Shown here in pieces: positions 54,720 through 61,860 of a stretch of 64,000 nt of DNA. Positions within the stretch are counted from its first letter, which is position 1. Every line of letters begins with the position of its first letter. The DNA comes from Phenylobacterium sp. (GTDB lineage Bacteria > Pseudomonadota > Alphaproteobacteria > Caulobacterales > Caulobacteraceae): NCBI GenBank assembly GCA_020402585.1, contig JADBZH010000011.1, forward strand, positions 62,001-126,000. Direction: 5' to 3'. Both the position numbers and the translations under genes were made by a program. Below the pieces are notes generated by a model. It saw only the letters and a list, made by a program, of their open reading frames with translations. It was not told the origin of the DNA and did no database searches.

Positions 54720-55901
54720 GTGAACCCGCACGTCGGCATCGCCTGGCAGATCGGATCGACCTTCGGCTGGGGCGTCTACGGGACCCAGCTCGCCCTGGGC
54801 CTGACCCGGCGCGGCCGGCTGCCGACCCTGCTGGAATCGCCCGGCCCCCTGACCCTGGACGCCCTCGAGGGGGTTCGCCTGAAGCCGGCCATGGAGTTCC
54901 GCCCGCGCCTGGTCGAGTTGATCCAGAAGCAGGGCGAGGGGCCCATTGTCTGCCAGTTTCCAGTCCTGCACGCCCGGGGGAACAATGCCGAGCTTCAGTT
55001 CGGCCGGCTGTCACCGCGCATCCGCGGAACCGCCAACCACGCCTGTATCTTCTTCGACCGGACAACCTTCTCGCCGGAGGCCATTGCGCAGCTGAACCGG
55101 TTCGACAGCGTCATTGCAGGGTCCGCATGGAACGGCGCCTACCTCCGGGACCTCGGCGTCCGGAATGTCATCGACAACATCCAGGGCGTCGACGTCTCGC
55201 GGTTCCACCCCGCGCCCCGGCGCGGCCTCCTCGGAGACCGTTTCGCCATCTTCTCCGGGGGCAAGATCGAGCACCGAAAGGGCCAGGACATCGTCGCGGC
55301 CGCCTTCCGCGCCTTCCGGCAAAGGCATGACGACGCGGTCCTCGTGACGTCCTGGCACAACGCCTGGCCCCGGGCCGAGGGCGTCCGCGAGATCATGCGC
55401 TCAAAGGTCTTCGACGGCGCGGACCTCCTGGACGGGGAGGGCCGGATCGACGTGCGCCGCTGGCTGTCGCGGAACGGGGTGCCGGAAGACAGCGTCATCG
55501 CCCTGCCCGAGATTCCCAACGCCCTCCTGCCGCCGGTGATCCGCGAGTGCGACGTGGCCATCTTCCCCAACCGCTGCGAGGGCGGCACCAACCTGGTGGC
55601 CATGGAGACCCTGGCCCTCGGCGTGCCTTCCCTGCTCTCAGCCAACACAGGCCACATGGACCTGCTGGACCGGCAGATCGGCTTCGCCCTGGCCGACCAG
55701 TCCCCCGTCCCGGAAGCCGACGCCAGCCCGGACCATGACGTCTGGGGCGAAAGCTCGGTGGACGAGATCGTCGAGCGCCTCGAAGCCGTCTACCGGAACC
55801 GCGAGGCCTTCCGGGAGGTCGCCCTCGCCCACGCCCGGCTGATGGAGGACCTGTCCTGGACCCGGCAGATCGACCGGCTCCTCGTTCATCTCGGGATCTA
55901 A
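54720..55901 (+). CDS. Glycosyltransferase, GT4-like
   Basis: The 393-residue GT-B protein starts at GTG 54720 (VNPHVGIAWQIGSTFGWGVYG), with CAGGAAAC as ribosome binding site. GVDVSRFHP, FSGGKIEHRKGQDIVAAAF, and NRCEGGTNLVAMETLALGVPSLLSANTGHMDL are GT4/GT1 family hallmarks (E-x7-E-like sugar-nucleotide site). It lies 16 bases after the TPR-OGT protein and probably works with it, perhaps in the same glycan or on the same protein substrate. Sugar and acceptor are unknown. Confidence 0.86.
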   Translation: MNPHVGIAWQIGSTFGWGVYGTQLALGLTRRGRLPTLLESPGPLTLDALEGVRLKPAMEFRPRLVELIQKQGEGPIVCQFPVLHARGNNAELQFGRLSPRIRGTANHACIFFDRTTFSPEAIAQLNRFDSVIAGSAWNGAYLRDLGVRNVIDNIQGVDVSRFHPAPRRGLLGDRFAIFSGGKIEHRKGQDIVAAAFRAFRQRHDDAVLVTSWHNAWPRAEGVREIMRSKVFDGADLLDGEGRIDVRRWLSRNGVPEDSVIALPEIPNALLPPVIRECDVAIFPNRCEGGTNLVAMETLALGVPSLLSANTGHMDLLDRQIGFALADQSPVPEADASPDHDVWGESSVDEIVERLEAVYRNREAFREVALAHARLMEDLSWTRQIDRLLVHLGI

Positions 55902-55990
55902 TTCCACCGGCCGCGACCACTGACTCGCGGGGTATTCCCGTCACCTTTGCGGCGTGATCCAAGGTGGCATGGAGGGGCCACGCCAGAGCC

Positions 55991-56131
55991 AAGGCGATCA
56001 CGGGGGACTGGACGGCATGCGAACTGCGTCGGCTGGCGGCGGCATCGCGGCACGCGAACCAGAGCCGACGGCTGTTGTCGCTCGCCGCGGTACTGGACAG
56101 GATGAACCGCCCCGAGGCGGCTAGGATCCGC
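55991..56131 (+). pseudogene. IS630-type transposase, N-terminal fragment
   Basis: Residues AKAITGDWTACELRRLAAAS continued by RHANQSRRLLSLAAVLDRM and NRPEAARI match the helix-turn-helix start of IS630-family transposases (usual pattern ELRRLAAxSRDANQSRRLLALALVLDG...EAA). The match stops at 56131 inside the palindrome GGATCC (56126-56131), where the strand-reversed C-terminal piece begins. No start codon at the family position is needed to explain it; this is a remnant. Confidence 0.72.
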
Positions 56132-56215
56132 GTGATGTTCTTCGGCGATTCGAGATCGCTCGCGATGTGCCATCCCGCGCGATCGAGCAAGGGCAAGGCG
56201 GGCGCGCTATTGGCG
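56131..56215 (-). pseudogene. IS630-type transposase, inverted C-terminal fragment
   Basis: Read leftward it encodes LPLLDRAGWHIASDLESPKN followed by IT, the core DRAGWH block of IS630 transposases. It is close at DNA level (most bases identical over about 85) to the plus-strand remnant at 57740-57840, so this is a second, inverted copy. Homology ends abruptly at 56131. Confidence 0.72.
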
Positions 56216-56247
56216 ACATCTGCAACCTCTACGAGCCTGACCAGTGC

Positions 56248-56496
56248 TCAAACTACCTCAAGGCCACCCGATATGCCTCCAATCAAACGCACTGTGCTCT
56301 CGGCGTCGCGCCAGATGTGCGGCGCCTCAATGAATTGCCCAAACCGGACTGCCTCGCACTCTATGCCAGCCTCGCCTGCGCGGGCCGCCTCGACGCCGGA
56401 TTTGAGAGCCAGAAGGTTAGCCTGGAAGGCGATCTCGTCGATCCCGCGGATGATCTGGCTGAACGCACCTGTGAGACAAGCGCGCAGCGCCAGCAT
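56248..56496 (-). pseudogene. Methyl-accepting chemotaxis protein, signalling-domain fragment
   Basis: The 82-codon frame has [20 protein letters not shown] followed by [13 protein letters not shown], which is the hairpin tip of MCP signalling domains (consensus [30 protein letters not shown]). Before and after it the similarity stops; the remainder ([20 protein letters not shown]) is not MCP-like. There is no receptor or HAMP part. Its ATG abuts the stop of the upstream membrane-protein gene. It is a truncated remnant, unlikely to function. Confidence 0.75.
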
Positions 56497-56853
56497 TCAG
56501 CCGGACTGTGTCGCCGACGCATAGTCGCTGAGAAACCAAACGGCGCAAATCGCGATACCGCTCGCGACGAAGAACCACTGAGCTCCCACGACCAGCGATG
56601 GGGCCAGCAAGGCTGCAGCAATCAGCGTGGGGCCGACGAGCATCTCCACGAGGGCGTGTAAACGCATCGGGATGATCTTCACGATGCCAAGCGGCATGTC
56701 GCTCAGGACGGTCATTGCCAAGTGAACTCCGGCAAGCAGGTAGGCCAGAATGGCGGCTGTACCCGAAAACCCGAGGAGCGTCGGTGCAGCAGCGAAGACG
56801 ATTACCGTGGCATAGTCGAGGATGCCGTGAATCGAGGTGTTGAGGATCTTCAT
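56497..56853 (-). CDS. Small four-helix membrane protein (SPW-like)
   Basis: The 118-residue protein (MKILNTSIHGILDYATVIVF) has four predicted helices, at about 11-28, 31-47, 62-79 and 84-103. IHGILDY and IIPMRLHALVEMLVG form two similar half-repeats, like SPW-repeat-related integral membrane proteins. Function is unknown. ATG 56853 follows AAAAAGGAAGAACGACC, a clear ribosome binding site, and is preferred over an in-frame start 33 bases upstream. It lies 75 bases downstream of tetR on the same strand and may be its target gene. Base use is less GC-rich than in the flanking genes. Confidence 0.75.
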   Translation of the reverse strand: MKILNTSIHGILDYATVIVFAAAPTLLGFSGTAAILAYLLAGVHLAMTVLSDMPLGIVKIIPMRLHALVEMLVGPTLIAAALLAPSLVVGAQWFFVASGIAICAVWFLSDYASATQSG

Positions 56854-56890
56854 GGTCGTTCTTCCTTTTTGGAGCGATTGGTACATTACT

Positions 56891-56923
56891 AGGCAAGGCT
56901 ATATGCTCCATGATGCCTTGCCT
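56891..56923 (-). repeat. Nine-bp inverted repeat between tetR and the membrane-protein gene
   Basis: AGGCAAGGC (56891-56899) and GCCTTGCCT (56915-56923) are perfect complements across a 15-base loop. It starts 6 bases after the tetR stop. No T-run follows on the minus strand, so it could be a processing hairpin or a second operator rather than a terminator. Confidence 0.45.
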
Positions 56924-56928
56924 GATGT

Positions 56929-57534
56929 TCAGATCGGTGGGGGTGCTTTCAGCGTCAACAGAAGCGTCTGCTTCGCTGTCCGGATCTCCTCCTCGAGCAT
57001 TCCGGCCTTTGCCAGCACCAGGATGCCCTGGATACCGGCCACGGCATGCAATGCGAGCGCGGATACGGCGCTATCCGGCAGGAAGCGGCCGTCGCGATCG
57101 GCGAGGCTGAGCGCCTTGGAGAAATGACGCCGCAGGAGCTGCACGCCCTGATCGAGGCGGTCGCGCACGGTTTCGTCTTGCGCCCCCATCTCGAGGGCCG
57201 TGTTGCCTATCAGGCAGCCACGCCAACCGTCCGTCCGTCCTTCGGGATCGCGCGCTACGGTCAGGATCGCGTCAAGCAGACAGGCAGCCGCTTCGTCACG
57301 ATGCTTCACGCCCTCAAGCGCTCTGGCCAGTACCTGATCGACCGCGCTGAAATAGCGGTCGAGGACGGTAAGGAACGCCGCATGCTTGGAGTCGAAAGCG
57401 TTGTAGAAGCTCGCCTTGCCAAGCCCCATCGCGTCCAAGAGTTCGGGCATGTGCGTTCCCTCGTAGCCCTGCCGCCAGAAGAGGGGCAGCGCGCTGGCAA
57501 TGACGGCGTCGGGATCGAACAGCTTAGGGCGCAT
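56929..57534 (-). CDS. TetR/AcrR family transcriptional regulator
   Basis: The 201-residue repressor has an N-terminal helix-turn-helix (DAVIASALPLFWRQGYEGTH followed by MPELLDAMGLGKASFYNAFDSK) and a C-terminal ligand domain with GWRGCLIGNTALEMG; the C-terminal block resembles NemR/AcuR-type regulators, whose cysteines or ligand pockets sense electrophiles. The ATG is preceded by the operator at 57542-57563, so it probably represses itself. The downstream membrane gene is the likely co-regulated target. The inducer is unknown. Confidence 0.9.
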   Translation of the reverse strand: MRPKLFDPDAVIASALPLFWRQGYEGTHMPELLDAMGLGKASFYNAFDSKHAAFLTVLDRYFSAVDQVLARALEGVKHRDEAAACLLDAILTVARDPEGRTDGWRGCLIGNTALEMGAQDETVRDRLDQGVQLLRRHFSKALSLADRDGRFLPDSAVSALALHAVAGIQGILVLAKAGMLEEEIRTAKQTLLLTLKAPPPI

Positions 57535-57541
57535 AGGGAAG

Positions 57542-57563
57542 TATTAGACCAAATGCTCTAATA
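57542..57563. promoter_or_regulatory. Palindromic operator upstream of tetR
   Basis: TATTAGA (57542-57548) and TCTAATA (57557-57563) form a perfect inverted repeat with an 8-base spacer, eight bases upstream of the tetR ATG on the minus strand. Size and layout suit a TetR-family dimer site. The AT-rich halves stand out in this GC-rich DNA. It would overlap the tetR promoter. Confidence 0.7.
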
Positions 57564-57660
57564 TGTCAATCGGTGGAACTGGTGCTGTCCGATGGATCAA
57601 AGAAGTCTCAAAAAGCGCCCTACCCCCAATGAGTCAGGCCGCACGGAGTTGACGCCATAC

Positions 57661-58041
57661 CTTGAGAGCGGCGGCGCGGCGCTCGCGCCGCCCCATGAAG
57701 ACACCGACATGATGCAGCTCCCCATCGACGAGAGCGCGCTCCATGTCGCCGACGGCGCACACGCCTTGCTCTTGCTCGATCGCGCGGGATGGCGCATCGC
57801 AAGCAATCTCGAATGGCCGAAGAACATCACGCCGATCCAGCCGCCGCCAAAATCGCCCGAACTGAACCCAGACGAGAACGGCTGGCGGTAACTGCGGGCG
57901 AACGTCCTCTCCAATCGCGTCTTCAAGAACTAAGACGACGTCATCGAGGCTGCTTGCGAAGCCTGGAACAGACTCGTCGCACAGCCCGAAACCATCACGT
58001 CCATCGGCATGCGCGATTGGGCACACACAGGTCAACCATGA
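57661..58041 (+). pseudogene. IS630-type transposase, C-terminal remnant with two in-frame stops
   Basis: One frame encodes HVADGAHALLLLDRAGW, KNITPIQ, KSPELNPDENGWR, then a TAA at 57889, LRANVLSNRVFKN, a TAA near 57931, and DDVIEAACEAWNRL, VAQPETITSIGMRDWAH, ending at 58041. This is the catalytic C-terminal half of an IS630 transposase including the ELNPxEN block. Both stops fall where tyrosine codons are expected (WRY, KNY), so point changes disabled it. The N-terminal half is absent here and probably represented by 55991-56131. Confidence 0.85.
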
Positions 58042-58062
58042 AGGCCGTTGGTTGGAGGCCTC

Positions 58063-59022
58063 TTAGGCCGTCCCGCCGAGCCGCCCCTCGGCCGCCAGCC
58101 GGGCGTAGTAGGCGCAATAGGCGTCAAAGAAGGCCTCACCCGTCCAGCCGGGCGGCAGGCAGGGCGCGTCGTTCACCCGCACCCGGGGCTCTGGAAAGTG
58201 CGGCTGGTCGTTCAGGACAAGGTCGCAGGACAGGCCCAGACGCGCGCCCGCCTCGGCGGCGAGGCGCCGGGCGAAGTCGCCCTGGGTCCCCACAAGGCCA
58301 GAAGGCCGGGCGTCCATCCGCATCGGTCCGGCCGCCCCCAGCAGGGTCTGCGCCAGTCGCGCGTAGGCCGCCGCCAGGTCCGGGACCGGCTGGTTGTCGC
58401 GGACATAGGCTGGGGTCAGCACCCGCCCGGGCTCGCCCCGGAACCAGGCCTGGAAGAGGGACCAGGCCATCCGGCCCTCTTCCAGCACGCCGAAAGGATT
58501 GGCGATGACAAACCGCCCGAAGGCGAGGCCGGCCTCCGCTGCAAAGCCCGCCAGGGCCTGTCCGGTCAGGCCTTTCGAAACGCCATAGGGACTCACCGCC
58601 GGGGCGTCAGGGCCCTCGCCGCCCTCACCAGGCTCGAAGACCGTCGCCGTGGAGACCAACGCCCTGCAGCCGCCGTCGGCCACGGCCCGAACGGCCGCCC
58701 CGGCGCCCGCCAGGTTCCGCGCGACGCCCGCCGCCACGTCGTAGTCGGGCGAACGATAGCCGGGGATGTCCGCCGCATGGTGGGCGAAGAGGTCGAAGCC
58801 TCCGGTGCGGGCGAGATCGCGGAACCGGTCGCTGTCGAGGGGCGTCTCGAAGAGTCGCGCCGCGCTCCCCGCGAGGCGGGCGACACGCTCGCCGCGCAGG
58901 CCGGGGTAGGCGTCCGCTTGCCGGGTCAGGGGGGCGACCACCTCATGCCCAGAGGCGGCGAGGGCCTCGGCGATCCAGAGGCCGGTGAAGGAGCTGGCGC
59001 CGGTCAGGAGAATCCGGGCCAT
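58063..59022 (-). CDS. NAD-dependent epimerase/dehydratase family protein (probable 4-ketoreductase)
   Basis: The 319-residue short-chain dehydrogenase-like enzyme starts with the Rossmann motif ILLTGASSFTGLWIAEAL. Catalytic YxxxK is YGVSKG in AVSPYGVSKGL and the serine/threonine region is LVSTATVF. As last gene of the sugar cassette it is the likely 4-ketoreductase that finishes the CDP-sugar. It is 2 bases after the epimerase gene. Its 3' end is 21 bases from the IS630 remnant. Confidence 0.85.
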   Translation of the reverse strand: MARILLTGASSFTGLWIAEALAASGHEVVAPLTRQADAYPGLRGERVARLAGSAARLFETPLDSDRFRDLARTGGFDLFAHHAADIPGYRSPDYDVAAGVARNLAGAGAAVRAVADGGCRALVSTATVFEPGEGGEGPDAPAVSPYGVSKGLTGQALAGFAAEAGLAFGRFVIANPFGVLEEGRMAWSLFQAWFRGEPGRVLTPAYVRDNQPVPDLAAAYARLAQTLLGAAGPMRMDARPSGLVGTQGDFARRLAAEAGARLGLSCDLVLNDQPHFPEPRVRVNDAPCLPPGWTGEAFFDAYCAYYARLAAEGRLGGTA

Positions 59023-59024
59023 GG

Positions 59025-59558
59025 TCAGGCGGGGCTGAAGTCCGGCCAGGCGGCGTCGCGGTCTGACATCACCCGGGGCGTGGCCGGCCAGTCGATGCCG
59101 AAGGCCGGATCATTCCACCGCACGCCGTCGCCCTTCCCGGGCTCGAAGAAGCGGTCGATCTCGTAGAGGACGTCGGTGTCGGCCTCCAGGGTCAGGAAGC
59201 CGTGCGCGAGGCCCCGACCGATGAGGAAGGCCCGGCCGCTATCAGCGCTGAGCTCCACCCCGGTCCACTGGCGGAAGGTCGGGCTCTCGGGCCGCAGGTC
59301 CACCGCGACGTCGAAGATTCGGCCGCGCGCCACGCGCACCAGCTTGCCCTCGTCGAAGGGCGCGGGCTGGAAGTGCATGCCCCGAAGGGTGAAGGCGGCG
59401 GTGTTCCGCGACAGGCTGGTCTGGGCCGGCGAGAAGGGATGGCCGGCGGCGGCGAAGGCCCGGGGGCAGAACAGCCGGGCGAAGGCCCCCCGCTCGTCCC
59501 GGACGGGGTCGATGTCCACCACCACGGCGCCGGCGATGGGCGTGGGCGTAAAGCGCAT
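59025..59558 (-). CDS. dTDP-4-dehydrorhamnose 3,5-epimerase family protein
   Basis: The 177-residue RmlC-like cupin has RGAFARLFCPRAF near residue 23 and the catalytic stretch LRGMHFQPAPFDEGKLVRVARGRIFDVAVDLR (catalytic His in GMHFQ). It is shorter in some loops than typical RmlC but complete. In this cassette it should epimerise C3 and/or C5 of a CDP-4-keto-6-deoxy sugar rather than dTDP-rhamnose. Its start overlaps the methyltransferase stop by one base (TGATG). Confidence 0.85.
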   Translation of the reverse strand: MRFTPTPIAGAVVVDIDPVRDERGAFARLFCPRAFAAAGHPFSPAQTSLSRNTAAFTLRGMHFQPAPFDEGKLVRVARGRIFDVAVDLRPESPTFRQWTGVELSADSGRAFLIGRGLAHGFLTLEADTDVLYEIDRFFEPGKGDGVRWNDPAFGIDWPATPRVMSDRDAAWPDFSPA

Positions 59559-60796
59559 CAGTCCCAGATCCGCGGCTCGGGCGAGGCGGTCACGAAGCGG
59601 CCTCCCCAGGCGCGTATCCGCGCCGTCTGGGCCATGATCTCCTCGCGCAGGTTCCAGGGCAGGATCAGGAGGTCGTCCGGCCGCACGGCGTCGATCTGGT
59701 CCGGCGCGAGGATCGGGATGTGGCTCCCGGGCAGGAAGCGGTCCTGCTTGTGCGGGTTGGCGTCGAAGCAGGCGACGATATCCGCAGCGCCGACCCCGGC
59801 GTAATTGAGGAAGGTGTTGCCCTTGGCCGCCGCGCCATAGGCCGCCACCTTGCGCCCCGCCGCCTTCGCTTCGGCAAGGTAGGCCAGGAAGGCCGCCCGC
59901 ACCGCCTCGACCCGCGCCGTGAAGCCGCCGTAGGTCTCCAGCCGGTCCAGGCCCGCCGCCGCCTCCCGGGCCCGCAGGGCCTTCAGGGCCTCGGTCTCGG
60001 CGTGGGTCGCGTCCGCCCGGCAGCAGAACAGCCGCAGCGACCCGCCATGTGTGGGCAGGAGCTCCACGTCAAAGGGACGCATCCCCCTGGCCTTCAGGAC
60101 GTTCTCCACGGCCAGCAGGGACAGGTAGGAGAAGTGCTCGTGATAGATGGTGTCGAACTGCACCTGCTCGATCAGGTTCAACAGGTGCGGGAACTCGAAG
60201 GTCAGGACGCCCTGCGGCTTCAGCACGTGTTGGAAGCCGCCGACGAAGTCGCCGATGTCCGGCACGTGGGCCAGGACGTTGTTGGCGGCCATGAGGTCGG
60301 CGGTCAGGCCGCGGGCGGCCAGTTCCTTGCCTGTCGCCTTGTGGAAGAAGACCACCTCGGTGGGAACCCCGCGGTCGCGCGCCGCGGCCGCCGTATTGGC
60401 CGTGGGCTCGATACCCAGCACCGGCACGCCCATGGCGACGAAGTGCTGCAGCAGATACCCGTCATTGCTGGCCACCTCGATGACCCGCGAGCCCGACCCC
60501 AGGCCGAACCGCTTCGCCATGGCTCCGGCGTAGGCCTTGGCGTGGGCCACCCAGCTTTCGGAGTAGGACGAGAAATAGGCGTAGCCGTCGTCGAAGATCT
60601 CGCCCGCCGGCACGGGATCGTCCGCCTGGACCAAGAAGCAGGACCCGCACACCCGGGTGTGCAGGGGATAGGTCTTCTCGGTCCCCGCCGCCAGCTGTTC
60701 GGGCGTCAGGTAGGCGTTGGCCAGGGGCTGGAGACCCAGGTCGAGGAAGTCCTGGGTCAGGGGCGTGTGGCAGAATCGGCAGGTGGGCGAGGTCAT
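59558..60796 (-). CDS. Sugar C-methyltransferase (NovU/TylC3-like)
   Basis: The 412-residue protein has a zinc-binding N-terminus (CRFCHTPL, CGSC at about 51-54), a SAM-binding core (SRVIEVASNDGYLLQHFVAMG) and a C-terminal Methyltransf_14-type domain (KVAAYGAAAKGNTFLNYAGV, HIPILAPDQI, LLILPWNLREEI). This three-part layout is that of deoxysugar C-methyltransferases that methylate a carbon next to a keto group. It lies between rfbG and the epimerase and overlaps rfbG by 4 bases. Whether it acts on C3 or C5 is not decidable here. Confidence 0.86.
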   Translation of the reverse strand: MTSPTCRFCHTPLTQDFLDLGLQPLANAYLTPEQLAAGTEKTYPLHTRVCGSCFLVQADDPVPAGEIFDDGYAYFSSYSESWVAHAKAYAGAMAKRFGLGSGSRVIEVASNDGYLLQHFVAMGVPVLGIEPTANTAAAARDRGVPTEVVFFHKATGKELAARGLTADLMAANNVLAHVPDIGDFVGGFQHVLKPQGVLTFEFPHLLNLIEQVQFDTIYHEHFSYLSLLAVENVLKARGMRPFDVELLPTHGGSLRLFCCRADATHAETEALKALRAREAAAGLDRLETYGGFTARVEAVRAAFLAYLAEAKAAGRKVAAYGAAAKGNTFLNYAGVGAADIVACFDANPHKQDRFLPGSHIPILAPDQIDAVRPDDLLILPWNLREEIMAQTARIRAWGGRFVTASPEPRIWD

Positions 60797-61860
60797 GGCA
60801 GGGCCTCATAGCGCGCGATCTGCTCGCGGCACAGGGCCAGGGCGGGCTCTCCCGCCGCCTGCCGACGGTACCACTCCATGCTCCAGTCCATGGCCTCGGG
60901 AGCGGCCAGCCGGCTCTCGAAGCCCAGCACCTTCCGGGTCAGCCCGGCGTCGATGCCCAGGGCCTTGGCCTCCAGCGAGACGGGGTCGGGCTCGTGCCGC
61001 CAGGGCCGCCCGCCAAGCGCCGCCGTCGCCCGGCTGGCCAGCTCTCCCACCGTCACCTCAGCCCCGCCCGGCGCCGGTCCAAAGTTCAGGGCCCGGGGCG
61101 TCGCCGGGTCCTGGGCCAGCCGCTCGAGATAGACCAGATAGCCCGCCGCGCAGTCCAACACGTACTGCCAGGGGCGTGTGGCCTCGGGATGGCGCAGGAC
61201 CACCGCCTCGTCCGCCGCCGCAGCCCGGACGATATCGGCGACAATCCGGTCGCGGGAGAAGTCGCCACCGCCGATGACATTGCCGCCCCGGGCCGTAGCG
61301 ACAGGCACGCCGGCCCGGTCGAAATAGCTGCGCGCCATGGAGGCGGTGACGATCTCCGTCGCCGCCTTGGAGGCCGAGTAGGGGTCCTTGCCGCCCAGGG
61401 CGTCGCCTTCGGCGAAGGCCCGGCCCGTCTCGGCGTTGGCGTAGACCTTGTCCGAGGTCACCACCAGCACGGCGGCCAGCGCGGGCCGGTCGCGCAGGGC
61501 CTGCAAGAGGTGGGCCGTGCCCATGATGTTCGCGGCGAAGGTGGCGACGGGATCGGCGATGGCGGTGCGCACGATGGGCTGGGCGGCCGTGTGCAGGACC
61601 AGGTCGAACTCCCCGGCCATCAGGGTCTGGGTCACCTCTGCGGCGTCGCGCAGGTCGGCGATCCGCGAATCGACCAGTCCGCCGACGCCCGCCAGGTCGA
61701 ACAGGGCCGGATCCTGGTCCGGCGCCAGGGCCAGCCCCGTGACCTTCGCCCCCATCGAAGCAAGCCAGATAGCCGTCCAGCCGCCCTTGAAGCCGGTGTG
61801 ACCGGTCAGGAGGACCCGCTTTCCGGCCCAGAAGGCGGGATCAGGACGGGTCAGGACCAC
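60793..61860 (-). CDS. rfbG: CDP-glucose 4,6-dehydratase
   Basis: The 355-residue SDR enzyme makes CDP-4-keto-6-deoxyglucose from CDP-glucose. GKRVLLTGHTGFKGGWTAIWL is the RfbG-specific Rossmann start, YSASKAATE the YxxxK site, and ARGGNVIGGGDFSRDRIVADI another block. The start is uncertain: GTG 61860 is chosen because it lies 10 bases inside the end of rfbF and after GGAAG; the frame is open to GTG 61890. It acts directly after RfbF. Confidence 0.92.
   Translation of the reverse strand: MVLTRPDPAFWAGKRVLLTGHTGFKGGWTAIWLASMGAKVTGLALAPDQDPALFDLAGVGGLVDSRIADLRDAAEVTQTLMAGEFDLVLHTAAQPIVRTAIADPVATFAANIMGTAHLLQALRDRPALAAVLVVTSDKVYANAETGRAFAEGDALGGKDPYSASKAATEIVTASMARSYFDRAGVPVATARGGNVIGGGDFSRDRIVADIVRAAAADEAVVLRHPEATRPWQYVLDCAAGYLVYLERLAQDPATPRALNFGPAPGGAEVTVGELASRATAALGGRPWRHEPDPVSLEAKALGIDAGLTRKVLGFESRLAAPEAMDWSMEWYRRQAAGEPALALCREQIARYEALP

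Larger units (their letters stand above)
55902..58062. mobile_element. IS630-bracketed accessory patch of lower GC
   Basis: This 2.16-kb patch is visibly less GC-rich than its flanks and holds no intact transposase. It contains, left to right: an IS630 N-terminal piece (+), an inverted IS630 C-terminal piece (-), a chemotaxis-receptor fragment (-), a membrane-protein gene (-), a tetR gene (-), an operator palindrome, and an IS630 C-terminal remnant (+). The unassigned 55902-55990 shows no gene. Terminal inverted repeats and target-site duplications were not identified. Confidence 0.7.

Noticed and set aside
52694-54739. A 681-codon open frame antisense to the TPR-OGT gene
   Set aside because: It is His/Gly/Arg-rich with no domain, while the plus strand encodes clear TPR and GT41 motifs.
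57592-58041. An intact IS630 insertion sequence
   Set aside because: Only the C-terminal half is present here, with two in-frame stop codons; no functional transposase exists in the patch.
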